Shown here piece by piece: positions 33,904-43,261 of a stretch of DNA of 64,000 nt. Every line of letters starts with the position of its first letter. Within the stretch, counting starts at the first letter, position 1. The stretch is from Nisaea sp. (GTDB lineage Bacteria; Pseudomonadota; Alphaproteobacteria; Thalassobaculales; Thalassobaculaceae). The stretch is taken from the NCBI RefSeq assembly GCF_034670185.1, contig NZ_JAXMNY010000001.1, positions 558,001 through 622,000 of the forward strand. The letters run 5' to 3'. The position numbers and the translations under genes are program-made. The notes under the pieces are model-generated. The model searched no databases and was not told the DNA's origin. It saw only the letters and a list, made by a program, of their open reading frames with translations.

Positions 33904-35595
33904 ATGAGTGACACAGATATCGCTGACCAGTTCAGTTCGTTCGATGCGTTGCACGATAGCGTGTTTCTGATCGATCAAGGCGGTCTTGTCGTTGCGGCAA
34001 ACACGTCCGCGCTCGAAACGCTCGGGTTGCCGGCAAGGAAGCTGATCGGCAGCCCTTTCGCGAATTTTTTTCCGGATTGCGACATGCTTGTTCCCGGCGG
34101 TGACGGGGACGTTATCGAGATCAGCGGGCGGCGCAGCGACGGCTCCGGCTTGTTGCTTGAAGGCCGTTCTTCCGTTGTCTACCGCAATGCCAGCAGATGT
34201 TGTCTTCTGGTTTTGCGGGATCGGCATAGCAGGGTTTCTCTGGAAGAAAAACTTGTCTGGGCTGCATTTAACGATCCGGCAACCAGATTGCCTAATCTGG
34301 TCGGGTTCTGCACCCGGGTTGGACAACGCGTCCTTTCTCGTGAGTTTCCCCTCGACGGCACGGCAATGGTGATTGCGATCTCCCTGGGCCGCCTCGGGTT
34401 TTTTGCGGGCACGCTCGGCGAAGCAACGCGTTCACGGATTGTCAGGGAAGCGGGGGACCGACTGGGCCGCCTGGAGGCGGTCTCTGAAATTGCCTTGCTC
34501 GACGATTCAACCCTAGGAGTTGTGGTCTCGACCGAAGGCGAGGCTGACGATCTCGCGGGGCTGGTCGAAAAGCTGCGACACTGCGTCGAGGTCAGTTATT
34601 CACCGAGCGAAAACGCTGCGCGCATCGTTCCGCATTTTGGAATAAGCCGGATCACCGATCCGGGTCTCGATCCTGAGGACGTCGTGCGCAAGGCCCGTTT
34701 CGCCCTGAATGCAGCAATGCAGAAAGCGATAGGCAGCACAGAGATCTACGAGGACGAGACTCACCGTGAGGCGGTCCGGAACCTGGTTGTCGAGCATGAT
34801 CTCCGGCGTGCGGTTTCCGAGCGTAAGGAAGAGTTCTGGCTGGCCTATCAGCCGAAAGTCGATTGTCAGACCGGAGAGATTTCGGGGCTTGAGGCGCTGA
34901 TACGCTGGAACCATCCGAAGCGCGGTCTCGTTGGGCCAAGTGAATTTCTGCCAATTGCCGATCAGGCCGGTATTGCACCGGATCTGACATTTATTATGCT
35001 CGAACGGCTCGTAGCGCAGATCAAGGAATGGCAAGCGGCGGGGCTTAAGACCGTTCCGGTCGCCTTTAATATCGGTGCGGAGGATGTTCGTGAGAACCGG
35101 CTGGTGCCGTTTCTGTCGAATCTTCTTCGCGACGCGGGGGTCGCGCCAAGCGCGCTTGAGTGCGAGCTGACAGAGACAAGTATTGTTGCCGACATCCGGG
35201 CGGCGAAAAAGCTTTTCGATGAACTTGTTAAAATGGGCGTGCCGACAGCTGTCGATGATTTTGGCACCGGTTACTCCTCCCTTGTCCACATCACCGATTT
35301 GCCGGTCAGCGTTGTGAAGATCGACCGGTCATTCGTGCAAACGATGGAGACGAGCAAAGGCAGCAATGCAATCGTCCAGGCTATCGTTGCGATGACAAAG
35401 GCCATGGGCGCTGTCTGTGTCGCAGAAGGTGTCGAAACGAATAAGCAACTTGCCGATATTCAAATGCACGGGTGCGATCTGGCTCAAGGTTACCTGTTCG
35501 ATAAGCCTTTGACGCCGGAGGCTGTTGAAGTCCGGCTGCGTGAATTGCACTCCTACCGCAACCAGATCGATCAAGACATGGCGATCCTTGTTTGA
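33904..35595 (+). CDS. PAS - degenerate GGDEF - EAL protein (c-di-GMP phosphodiesterase)
   Basis: This 563-residue protein has three parts. First is an N-terminal PAS-like domain (about 10-105), with FDALHDSVFLIDQGGLVVAAN. Next is a GGDEF-type domain (about 115-270) whose active motif is replaced by LLDDSTLGVVV, so it cannot make c-di-GMP. Last is a full EAL domain (about 300-550). The EAL domain keeps GLEALIRWNHP, ELTETSIV, VDDFGTGYSSL, VKIDRSFV and VAEGVET, so phosphodiesterase activity is expected. The degenerate GGDEF may bind GTP as a regulator. No membrane segment is seen. The ATG at 33904 is preferred; a TTG upstream would add eight residues. Confidence 0.9.
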   Translation: MSDTDIADQFSSFDALHDSVFLIDQGGLVVAANTSALETLGLPARKLIGSPFANFFPDCDMLVPGGDGDVIEISGRRSDGSGLLLEGRSSVVYRNASRCCLLVLRDRHSRVSLEEKLVWAAFNDPATRLPNLVGFCTRVGQRVLSREFPLDGTAMVIAISLGRLGFFAGTLGEATRSRIVREAGDRLGRLEAVSEIALLDDSTLGVVVSTEGEADDLAGLVEKLRHCVEVSYSPSENAARIVPHFGISRITDPGLDPEDVVRKARFALNAAMQKAIGSTEIYEDETHREAVRNLVVEHDLRRAVSERKEEFWLAYQPKVDCQTGEISGLEALIRWNHPKRGLVGPSEFLPIADQAGIAPDLTFIMLERLVAQIKEWQAAGLKTVPVAFNIGAEDVRENRLVPFLSNLLRDAGVAPSALECELTETSIVADIRAAKKLFDELVKMGVPTAVDDFGTGYSSLVHITDLPVSVVKIDRSFVQTMETSKGSNAIVQAIVAMTKAMGAVCVAEGVETNKQLADIQMHGCDLAQGYLFDKPLTPEAVEVRLRELHSYRNQIDQDMAILV

Positions 35596-35669
35596 GATTA
35601 CCGATATGACCCTCGGTTTCCTGCAAGCGCATCTGACTAACGCTCTTCAAGTAGTGAGGGAGCGCGTCT

Positions 35670-36392
35670 GTGTCTGAGGGTGAAATTCAAAAGCAGGATG
35701 AAAAGCCGTCAGAGGCAGACGGTCAAGCGTCGAGCCCTCTGCCGGCGGGGGGTGACAAAAAACCTGCCCCAAAAAAAACAACGTCCAAAAAAACCGCGCA
35801 GGCGCCGGCCCGGATTACCGGGCTTGATTTCAAGTACTTTCTTTGGCTGGCAACCATTGCGACAGCTATTCTTGCTTCCGTAAGTATGTTGATGGCCCTC
35901 GGGCTTTTCATGCTGAATTTCATCTGCGATCTGATTTTTGGGTTCCCTCTCGTCGGCAGCGCAAATTACATGGGTATGATGCGCGTGACGGGCGTATTCG
36001 CCGGTATGTCCGTGCTAACCCATCTGTTCCGGTTGCGCATGGTGGCGGTGGAAAATTCGATCCATGCCGTTCCGTTTCCCGATGAGATTGTCGCATCGCC
36101 AAATACGGGCGACCCGAGAGTCGACAAGTTCGAGTGTCTGGGGCGAGTCCTGATTAATGTCTACGATACCGAAGTTGCAGATCTTATTCTCGCGAACCGG
36201 GAGCGGATTAAAGAAGCGCTTTCTGCTGCGCTTACACTGGCTGTCAGCGATCCGGTCTCACGCTATTCGAAAGAAAAGATCGAACATACGCTGCGGATGG
36301 GGCTTGGCGGCCTGCTACCGCTCAAGAGCGTTTCCACCGTGAACCTTTCGGAGCTTCGCCACAGAGTTCGGTCCAGCCGACCGCAGAATTGA
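35670..36392 (+). CDS. Unknown membrane protein with basic N-terminus
   Basis: I do not recognise a family for this 240-residue protein. The N-terminus (about 1-48) is lysine-, serine- and proline-rich. Two probable membrane segments follow (about 55-80, with FLWLATIATAILASVSMLMALGLFML, and 100-120, with VTGVFAGMSVLTHLF). The C-terminal half is soluble and contains LINVYDTEVADLILANRERIKEALSAAL, vaguely like the FliL C-terminal helix but without clear motifs. It starts with GTG after a GAGGGA stretch. It lies 74 bases after the EAL gene on the same strand, suggesting a link to c-di-GMP output. That is inference only. Confidence 0.7.
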   Translation: MSEGEIQKQDEKPSEADGQASSPLPAGGDKKPAPKKTTSKKTAQAPARITGLDFKYFLWLATIATAILASVSMLMALGLFMLNFICDLIFGFPLVGSANYMGMMRVTGVFAGMSVLTHLFRLRMVAVENSIHAVPFPDEIVASPNTGDPRVDKFECLGRVLINVYDTEVADLILANRERIKEALSAALTLAVSDPVSRYSKEKIEHTLRMGLGGLLPLKSVSTVNLSELRHRVRSSRPQN

Positions 36393-36469
36393 CGGTGGCG
36401 GATTCTCTGTAGATTTTCGCGTGGAATTCGATGTGAGCTAGCTGGACGTGAACCGGGTCGGGGCTTGCC

Positions 36470-37681
36470 TCAGGATGCGATCCGAGGATCGTCCATCAGG
36501 ACGTCATCCGGATTGAGCGGCCCAAGCAAAGTGTTCTCGAGGTTCGTCGCCCGCAGATTTGTTTTCTGGACGCGGCCGGCTTTTGAGCCGTCGCTTGAGC
36601 TGATCGGCGCGGGTTGGATGATTGTGTCCGTCAGGTCTGCGCGTCGCAGATTACATCCCCACAGGCAGGCTCCGGAAAGATTACAGCCTCGCAGACTCGC
36701 CATCTCGAAATCTGAGTTGGTGAGATTTGCCAGGATCAGCATGGAGCCGTTGAATTGAGCGCCGCGGAAACTCACGCCGCGCATTTGAGCACCGCTGAGA
36801 TTGAGGTTTCTCAAGTCCGCATTATCGAGATTGGCGCCGTCAAGATCTGCCCGGGCGCCGCGGGCGCCACCGGTCGAGACCCAGAAATCATGCTCGATGA
36901 GCTGGCGATGCAGTTCCACGGACATCGGGTCCATGGCCGCGTGCAACCGGGCACTCGCCATATCGACCCCGGATAGGTCTGTGTCCTTGATCCGGGCCCC
37001 AATCATATTAGCGCCCTGAATTCTCGCGTTTTTGAGGGTGGCGCCGCTTAGGTCGGCCCCGGTCGCGATGGACTGGCTCAGGTCAGCAGCGTCAAGAGCA
37101 GCACCCACGAGTTTTGCGTTTCGCAGGGTAGCTCCGGTCAGTTTCGCATTAGAAAGATTGCTGCGCTCCAAGTTCGCGCCGGAGAGATCGGCGTTTTCCA
37201 GGATGGCCCCAGACAGGTCCGCTCTCTCCAAATTGGCATGATGCAGCTTTGCATGAGAGAGATTGAGCGGCGTTGTATCACTTTCGGTTCCGGACCATTT
37301 GGTCTCTGTCAACCGCCCCCGGGTGCGGGATAGATTTGCGCCACGCATGTCCGCGTCGGTGAAATCGACAGAAGCAATGACTGCCGACGTGAAATTGGTT
37401 TTTTCCAGTTTCGCGCCACGGAAGTTCGCGGACATCAGGTCGGCACCGGTCAAATCGGCTCCAGACAGGTCGGCGCCTTCAAGGTTTGCGCCCTGAAGAC
37501 TGGCGCCGCGCATCACGACGTTCCGCATTTTCTTGCTGCGGAAGTCGCTGCCAAAAAGGTTGGTTCCCGAAAGATCTGCGGGCTTTCCGCACGTTGGATC
37601 ATCCAGCCACAGCATGTGCTGGTGCAGGGTGTGTTCCAGCGACGCTTTCGAGATGTAATTGAGTGAGCTCATGCTCGCCAT
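36470..37681 (-). CDS. Pentapeptide-repeat protein
   Basis: This 403-residue protein consists largely of A(D/N)LxG pentapeptides from about residue 36 to 245 and again from about 285 to 370, as in ADLSGADLTGADLMSANF. It should fold as a right-handed beta-helix with a square cross-section. A short non-repeat insert (about 245-280, with PMSVELHRQLIEHDFW) breaks the helix. The N-terminus (KASLEHTLHQHMLWLDD) is helical. Some pentapeptide proteins mimic DNA or bind gyrase; others are scaffolds, and there is no way to tell here. The start could be 37681 or 37672. It is convergent with the unknown membrane protein gene. Confidence 0.92.
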   Translation of the reverse strand: MASMSSLNYISKASLEHTLHQHMLWLDDPTCGKPADLSGTNLFGSDFRSKKMRNVVMRGASLQGANLEGADLSGADLTGADLMSANFRGAKLEKTNFTSAVIASVDFTDADMRGANLSRTRGRLTETKWSGTESDTTPLNLSHAKLHHANLERADLSGAILENADLSGANLERSNLSNAKLTGATLRNAKLVGAALDAADLSQSIATGADLSGATLKNARIQGANMIGARIKDTDLSGVDMASARLHAAMDPMSVELHRQLIEHDFWVSTGGARGARADLDGANLDNADLRNLNLSGAQMRGVSFRGAQFNGSMLILANLTNSDFEMASLRGCNLSGACLWGCNLRRADLTDTIIQPAPISSSDGSKAGRVQKTNLRATNLENTLLGPLNPDDVLMDDPRIAS

Positions 37682-37822
37682 GCTACAGGATGCTGTTTAA
37701 GGGTTCGTTAAAGAGTGATTCTAACCAAGGGCTTGGGGTCAATAATCGAGGCTGGACGGAGCCGCACGGCATCGGCATAAAGGCTCTTCGATTGTCCAAT
37801 AGAAATACATAAGGGGTCGGTT

Positions 37823-38506
37823 GTGGCGATTAACAAGATCGTTGAGGCGCGCGCTGATGCGGTGTCCGGTGTGAAGGATGGAAGTACGGTCCTGATTTCC
37901 GGATTTGGTGCTGCTGGCGTGCCGACGGACCTTATCCACGCGCTGCTCGATCAGGGTGCCCGTGATCTGACGGTGGTCTCGAACAATGCCGGGACCGGGG
38001 ATCGGGGCCTTGCGGCTCTCCTGAAAGAGGGCCGGGTGCGCCGGATCGTCTGCTCTTATCCGCGTTCAGCAGGCTCGGTCGCTTTCGATGAGCTTTATGC
38101 TGCCGGAAAGATCGAACTGGAACTGGTCCCGCAGGGTACACTGAGCGAGCGCATGCGCGCTGCTGGTGCCGGAATTGCCGCATTCTACACGCCGACCAGC
38201 GTCGGAACTCAGCTTGCCGAGGGTAAGGAAGTCCGCGAGATCGATGGGCGGGAATACGTGCTGGAATATGCTCTGAAAGGCGACGTGGCGCTCGTTCAGG
38301 CCGAGAAGGCCGACCGTTGGGGCAACCTGATTTACAACAAGTCTGCCCGGAATTTCGGTCCGGTCATGGCCACTGCGGCCGACCTCACCATCGTTGAAGC
38401 ACGCCAGATCGTCGAGCTGGGCGAAATCGACCCTGAAATTGTTGTGACGCCAGGGGTTTTCGTCGACCGGGTGTTCCACGTACCGGCAGTCGCCGCGGCC
38501 GCCTGA
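37823..38506 (+). CDS. 3-oxoacid (3-oxoadipate-type) CoA-transferase subunit A
   Basis: This 227-residue protein is the alpha subunit of a family I CoA-transferase. It shows the CoA-binding SGFGAAGVPTDLIHALL near residues 26-42, NNAGTGD near 58-64, and the later YALKGDVALVQAEKADRWGNLIYN near 145. The NNAG-G-D and C-S-Y-P-R patterns resemble PcaI/3-oxoadipate and succinyl-CoA:3-oxoacid transferases. It starts with GTG after AAGGGG. The beta subunit is encoded on the same strand at 39981, but an opposing aminotransferase gene lies between the two. A hairpin centred on its stop codon follows. Confidence 0.9.
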   Translation: MAINKIVEARADAVSGVKDGSTVLISGFGAAGVPTDLIHALLDQGARDLTVVSNNAGTGDRGLAALLKEGRVRRIVCSYPRSAGSVAFDELYAAGKIELELVPQGTLSERMRAAGAGIAAFYTPTSVGTQLAEGKEVREIDGREYVLEYALKGDVALVQAEKADRWGNLIYNKSARNFGPVMATAADLTIVEARQIVELGEIDPEIVVTPGVFVDRVFHVPAVAAAA

Positions 38507-38514
38507 AGGCGGCC
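38497..38514. terminator. Stop-codon hairpin between convergent genes
   Basis: GGCCGCC (38497-38503) and GGCGGCC (38508-38514) form a 7-bp GC stem with TGAA as the loop, which holds the TGA stop of the subunit A gene. It lies between two converging genes and could be a bidirectional terminator, but no U-tract follows. Confidence 0.4.
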
Positions 38515-38546
38515 GGGCTCAGGTTAGCGGGTCTCGGCGCGCAGGC

Positions 38547-39755
38547 TCAGGCCTTACCGCCGCGCTTGCGGCATTCCACCAGATACTCGATGGCCTTGGT
38601 CACGCCACCCGGCGTGTAAGGGATGTCGAGATATGCGAAGGTGGCTTCGACACTCGCCAGCGCTCCGTAAAGCATCGGCTCGTTCATATCGCCCATATGG
38701 CCGATACGGAATGCCTTGCCGCTGAGGTTGCGCAAGCCGCCGCCGAGTGCGCATTGCAATTCATCGCGGCAGACATCGCGGATCTGCGTGCCGTCGATGC
38801 CTTCCTTGAGCAGGATGGTGGTGACGCCGTCCGCGCGCTGATCCGGATTGATCGCGTTCAGTTCCATGGCGCCGGCCTGGCCCCAATGCTCGACCGCCAG
38901 CCGGGTCGCCTGGGCCAGTCGCTTGTGCCGGGCGAAGACGTTTTCCAGCCCTTCCTCAAGCAGCATGTCGAGAGCTGCACGCAGGCCATAGAGCTGGGTT
39001 TGCGGGCTGGTGCCGCAGAAGGTCCGGTAGCTTTCCGAGGCGAGCCGCAAGGACCAATCCCAGTAGCGCCGCTGTGACGTTGCCTTCTTGTGAGCCTCAA
39101 GAGCTTTCGGTGAGGCGGCGACGAACCCGAGGCCCGGGGGCATCATCAGGCCCTTCTGGGAGGCGGCGACGGCAACGTCGACACCCCATTCATCCATCCG
39201 GAAATCGGTAACGGCGAGCGTCGGGATCGTGTCGACCAGAAGCAGGGCCGGGTGCCCGGCATCGTCAATTGCCTTGCGGATCGACGGGACGTCGCAGGTG
39301 ACGCTGGTGGCGGTATCCGTCTGGATCACCAGGATGCCTTTGATCTCGTGGTTCTTGTCGGCGGCAAGGCGGTCCCTGATCTTGGCCGGATCGATCGCCT
39401 GCCGCCAGTCGCCCTTGATGGTTTCGGTGCGCATCTGCAGCGCTTCCGCCATCTCACCCCAGCCGGTCGAGAAATTGCCGAGTTCCGGAACAAGCAGCAA
39501 ATCGCCGGGGGACAGGGTGTTAACCAGGGCAGCTTCCCAGGCGCCATGTCCGTTGGAGGCATACATGAAGACCTCGTGCTCGGTCTTGAAGATTTTCTTC
39601 AGGTCCTGGAAGCAGGTCTCGATCATGGAGAGCGCGACGGGATCGCCGAGATCCATCGGGTTTCGGACCATGGCTCGCAGGACCTGCTCTGGCACACTGG
39701 TCGGGCCGGGGGTGTTGAGCAGGCTCCGACCGCGCTTGACGCTGTAACCAGACAT
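38547..39755 (-). CDS. Serine/alanine-glyoxylate-type aminotransferase (class V)
   Basis: This 402-residue class V PLP aminotransferase is related to serine-glyoxylate and alanine-glyoxylate transaminases. The PLP lysine is K201 in ASQKGLMMPPGLGF. The N-terminal landmark is LLNTPGPTSVPEQVL near 12-26, and the PLP-contact glycine-rich segment is SNGHGAWEAAL near 67-77. The ATG at 39755 follows AGGAG; the longer in-frame readings are unsupported. It is transcribed leftward between the two CoA-transferase subunits and converges on subunit A. Likely role: conversion of glyoxylate or a related 2-oxo acid to its amino acid. Confidence 0.9.
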   Translation of the reverse strand: MSGYSVKRGRSLLNTPGPTSVPEQVLRAMVRNPMDLGDPVALSMIETCFQDLKKIFKTEHEVFMYASNGHGAWEAALVNTLSPGDLLLVPELGNFSTGWGEMAEALQMRTETIKGDWRQAIDPAKIRDRLAADKNHEIKGILVIQTDTATSVTCDVPSIRKAIDDAGHPALLLVDTIPTLAVTDFRMDEWGVDVAVAASQKGLMMPPGLGFVAASPKALEAHKKATSQRRYWDWSLRLASESYRTFCGTSPQTQLYGLRAALDMLLEEGLENVFARHKRLAQATRLAVEHWGQAGAMELNAINPDQRADGVTTILLKEGIDGTQIRDVCRDELQCALGGGLRNLSGKAFRIGHMGDMNEPMLYGALASVEATFAYLDIPYTPGGVTKAIEYLVECRKRGGKA

Positions 39756-39980
39756 ATCCGTAGCTCCTGTTTCTCCGCGCCGGAACGCGGGTACAGCAAG
39801 CTTCACCCGGCAACAATCCGGCACTATCCACGTTTCTCTTTGGGTGATCCGTAAGGAATCCCGTCTATTCGGGACGTGCAAGCTGAGTTATATGGTCAGT
39901 CGCGCGAGGCGGCAACACTTCAAAAGCAGGAGTGAGCCTCTATTATACGGCATGATTTAAAACGCAGCTGGAGTACCGGT

Positions 39981-40685
39981 ATGGCAATGGAAGCGGCGGC
40001 TCAGGATATCGCAGCGACAAAATTGACGCGGAATCAGGTCGCTTGGCGTGCAGCCAACGAGATTCCCGACGGCAGTTACGTCAATCTCGGGATCGGCTTG
40101 CCGACCACCTGCGCGAACTTCATGCCCGAGGATCGCGAGATTGTTCTGCATAGTGAAAACGGTATTCTCGGAGTCGGTCCGGCCCCCGAGCCGGGCACGG
40201 AAGACCCCGAGCTGATCAATGCCTCGAAAGACCCGATCACCCTGGTTCCGGGCGGCTCCTTCTTCGTGCATTCCGATGCCTTCGTGATGATCCGCGGCGG
40301 CCATATCGATCTCGCCTTGCTCGGCGCTTTCGAGATCTCTGAGACAGGCGACCTTGCGAACTGGACCACCGAGAATCCGAAATTCCCGCCCGGTGTTGGC
40401 GGTGCGATGGATCTGGCAGCCGGTGCCAAGCAGGTCTGGGTTCTGACCGACCATGTGACCCGCAAGGGTGAGCCGAAGATCGTCAAAAACTGCAGCTATC
40501 CGCTGACGGCGAAGCAGGTTGTGACGAAGATCTTCACGGATCTTGCCGTGATCGACGTGACGGACAACGGCCTGGTTGTCCGCGAAATGGTCGAGGGTCT
40601 GACCCTCGCGGGGCTTCAGGAGCTGACCGAGCCGAAACTCACCTTGGCGCCGGACTGCGGTATCCTGTCCGCTCCCGCGCTCTAG
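39981..40685 (+). CDS. 3-oxoacid (3-oxoadipate-type) CoA-transferase subunit B
   Basis: This 234-residue beta subunit of a family I CoA-transferase carries the catalytic glutamate in LHSENGILG near residue 55. It also has NLGIGLPTTCANFM near 35-48 and the G-G-A-M-D motif in PPGVGGAMDLAAG near 141-153. Together with the alpha subunit at 37823 it should form the (alpha-beta)2 enzyme that moves CoA from succinyl-CoA to a 3-oxo acid. Such subunit genes normally adjoin or overlap. Here they are about 1.5 kb apart with an opposite-strand gene between. Start chosen at the first ATG (39981). Confidence 0.92.
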   Translation: MAMEAAAQDIAATKLTRNQVAWRAANEIPDGSYVNLGIGLPTTCANFMPEDREIVLHSENGILGVGPAPEPGTEDPELINASKDPITLVPGGSFFVHSDAFVMIRGGHIDLALLGAFEISETGDLANWTTENPKFPPGVGGAMDLAAGAKQVWVLTDHVTRKGEPKIVKNCSYPLTAKQVVTKIFTDLAVIDVTDNGLVVREMVEGLTLAGLQELTEPKLTLAPDCGILSAPAL

Positions 40686-40798
40686 TATTCGCGTGGGTCG
40701 ACGTGAGCGCGTTGGTTGACTTGGTCCGGCTCCCCGGTTTCACTGCCTCTCCGAATGCGGCAGGATCCGCGCAGCTATCCCGGGGATGTTCCTAAGTC

Positions 40799-41281
40799 AT
40801 GGATGCAGTAGAAATTTTGCCGGCTCGCGCAAGTGACAGGGAAGGGCTGACCGACCTTGTGCGCGAGTTGAAAGATTTCGAGCGCTACCTGCATCAGGCG
40901 CGGCAGCCGGGCGACAGGGTCGCGGCGGAACATGTCGATTATCTGATCCATTCCGCGGAAGAGGGCGCCGGGGCCATCTTCATTGCCTGGGTTGGCGCCG
41001 ATATCGCCGGTTTCGTCGCCGGTTGGATGGCGCTGGATCAGGACCCTTTGAATTTTCCGGAACTGGCCTCGCATGGCTATGTTTCCGATGTCTTCGTATT
41101 GCACCGTTGGCGCGGCAAGGACATTGCCCTGCAGCTTCTTGGGGCCATTGAAGACCATCTGAAAAATCAGGGAGCCCGACGGCTCCGTATTCATACGCTC
41201 GCGCGCAATGCTGCGGGACTCGCCGCTTACCGGGGATTTGGCTTCGATCCAATGGAGCTCGTCCTGGAAAAACCACTCTAA
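40799..41281 (+). CDS. GNAT-family N-acetyltransferase
   Basis: This 160-residue GNAT protein has the acetyl-CoA-binding loop in LASHGYVSDVFVLHRWRGKDIALQLLGAIE. In this stretch the R-x-x-G/A-like pattern R-G-K-D-I-A sits near residues 105-110. The C-terminal strand pair includes RLRIHTLARNAAGLAAYRGFGF, and the N-terminal helix is charged. It likely acetylates a small amine or protein N-terminus; the acceptor is unknown. It is 69 bases before the IlvD/Edd gene and may share a transcript. Confidence 0.85.
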   Translation: MDAVEILPARASDREGLTDLVRELKDFERYLHQARQPGDRVAAEHVDYLIHSAEEGAGAIFIAWVGADIAGFVAGWMALDQDPLNFPELASHGYVSDVFVLHRWRGKDIALQLLGAIEDHLKNQGARRLRIHTLARNAAGLAAYRGFGFDPMELVLEKPL

Positions 41282-41349
41282 AGAACACGCCGAAAAGGCG
41301 GACCCGGCCCGCCGCGGGCTTCATTCGGCGGAGATAATGGGAGGAATTC

Positions 41350-43074
41350 ATGGCGCGCAAATCCTATGAGGAATTGCGGAGTTACCGCTGGTATGGTGTC
41401 GATGATCTGCGCTCGTTCGGGCACCGCTCCAGGGCAAAGCAGATGGGCTATGCCCGCGAGGACTGGGCCGGAAAGCCAGTCATTGCGATCATCAACACCT
41501 GGTCGGACATCAATCCCTGCCACACCCATTTTCGCGACCGCGCGGAAGAGGTGAAGAGGGGCGTCTGGCAGGCAGGTGGCTTTCCGGTCGAGATGCCAGC
41601 GATCTCTCTGTCGGAGCCGTTCCAGAAGCCGACCACGATGATGTACCGCAACCTGCTGGCGCTGGAGACGGAGGAGCTTCTGCGCTCCTATCCTTGCGAC
41701 GGCGCGGTGCTGCTTGGCGGCTGCGACAAGACCACGCCAGCGCTTTTCATGGGCGCGGCCAGCATGAACATTCCGGCGCTTTTCGTGCCTGCGGGCCCGA
41801 TGCTGCGCGGTAACTGGCGGGGCAAGACCCTCGGGTCCGGCAGCGATACCTGGAAGTACTGGGCCGAGCTGCGCGCCGGTAACATCACCGAGGATGACTG
41901 GGAAGAGATCGAGGACGGCATTGCCCGGACGCCCGGCACCTGCATGACGATGGGTACGGCGGCGACGATGATGTGCGCCGCCGAGGCGCTTGGCCTGACG
42001 CTTGCCGATGCAGGCTCCATACCGGCTGCGGACAGCAATCATTCCCGGATGGCGACCCGCTGTGGCCGCCGGATCGTCGACATGGTTTGGGAAGACGTCA
42101 AACCTTCCGATGTGTTCACCGAGAAGTCATTCGAGAATGCGATCACCACGGTGATGGCGATGGGCGGCTCTACCAATGCTGTGGTCCATCTGATCGCCAT
42201 GGCCGGGCGTCTCGGCGTTGAGCTTGATCTCGAGCGGTTTGACGAGATTTCCAAGCGGACACCGTTCCTCGCCAATATTCGGCCGTCGGGTAAGTACCTG
42301 ATGGAGGACTTTTTCTACGCCGGCGGCCTTGCGGGGCTCCTGAACGAGATCAAGGACATCCTGCATCTCGACTGCATGACGGTGAACGGCAAAACCCTGG
42401 GCGAGAATATCGAGGGCAAGGACATCTACAATGAGGACGTCATCCGGCGGCGGGGCAATGCCTTGTCGGGTGAGGGCGGACTGGCTGTGTTGCGCGGCAA
42501 CCTGGCGCCGGGCGGTGCGATCATCAAGCACATCGCCGCCGATCCGTCGCTGCATACGCATACAGGCCCGGCCGTCGTGTTCAAGGATTACAATGACATG
42601 GCGGCACGGATCGACGACCCCGACTTGCCTGTGACGAAGGATTCGGTCCTCGTTCTGCAAAATGCCGGACCGCAGGGCGGACCCGGTATGCCGGAATGGG
42701 GCATGTTGCCAATCCCGAAGAAGCTGCTGGAGCAAGGCGTTCGCGACATGGTGCGGATCTCGGATGCGCGAATGAGCGGGACCAGCTACGGCACCTGCGT
42801 GTTGCACGTGGCGCCGGAAAGCTTCGTCGGCGGGCCGTTGGCTCTTGTCCGGGATGGCGACATGATTGCCCTCGATATTCCGGGGCGGACGCTGGAATTA
42901 CAGGTGGACGAGACGGAACTCGCGACCCGGAAAGCGGCATGGAAAGCTCCGGAAGCTAAGTTCGCGCGCGGTTTCGGGGCCATCTATGCGGCTCATATCA
43001 CCCAGGCGGACAAGGGCTGCGACTTCGACGTGCTTGAAGGCACGGCACCGACGCCCGAGCCGGAAATCCACTAG
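41350..43074 (+). CDS. IlvD/Edd family dehydratase (sugar-acid dehydratase type)
   Basis: This 574-residue Fe-S dehydratase belongs to the dihydroxy-acid/phosphogluconate/sugar-acid family. The cluster cysteines are C57 in INPCHTHF, C125 in LGGCDKTTP and C198 in PGTCMTMG. The order and the opening RSYRWYGVDDLRSFGHRSRAKQMGY match L-arabonate/D-xylonate-type dehydratases more than IlvD itself. It removes water from a 2,3-dihydroxy acid to give a 2-keto-3-deoxy acid. A TAXI TRAP transporter gene set follows, which suggests uptake of the same or a related acid. A GGAGGAATTC ribosome site precedes the ATG. Confidence 0.9.
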   Translation: MARKSYEELRSYRWYGVDDLRSFGHRSRAKQMGYAREDWAGKPVIAIINTWSDINPCHTHFRDRAEEVKRGVWQAGGFPVEMPAISLSEPFQKPTTMMYRNLLALETEELLRSYPCDGAVLLGGCDKTTPALFMGAASMNIPALFVPAGPMLRGNWRGKTLGSGSDTWKYWAELRAGNITEDDWEEIEDGIARTPGTCMTMGTAATMMCAAEALGLTLADAGSIPAADSNHSRMATRCGRRIVDMVWEDVKPSDVFTEKSFENAITTVMAMGGSTNAVVHLIAMAGRLGVELDLERFDEISKRTPFLANIRPSGKYLMEDFFYAGGLAGLLNEIKDILHLDCMTVNGKTLGENIEGKDIYNEDVIRRRGNALSGEGGLAVLRGNLAPGGAIIKHIAADPSLHTHTGPAVVFKDYNDMAARIDDPDLPVTKDSVLVLQNAGPQGGPGMPEWGMLPIPKKLLEQGVRDMVRISDARMSGTSYGTCVLHVAPESFVGGPLALVRDGDMIALDIPGRTLELQVDETELATRKAAWKAPEAKFARGFGAIYAAHITQADKGCDFDVLEGTAPTPEPEIH

Positions 43075-43261
43075 AAGTACGCATATATTCCGGCGACATA
43101 TTCGCAAATGCCGCCGTCATCTTTCCGTTAAAGAGGCAATCTCTGAAGCGCCCGGACTTGCACAGGACGCCCTTGTCCTGAACTATGGGCGCCGAGATTG
43201 CTTCCCTTCCTGGGGAGCGTCACGAAAGCGGCCACAAGGTCGCGCTCAATGGGAGGAAATT

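Noticed and set aside
35670..36392. FliL-like protein
   Set aside because: The C-terminal helix is reminiscent of FliL, but there are two membrane segments and no flagellar gene near.
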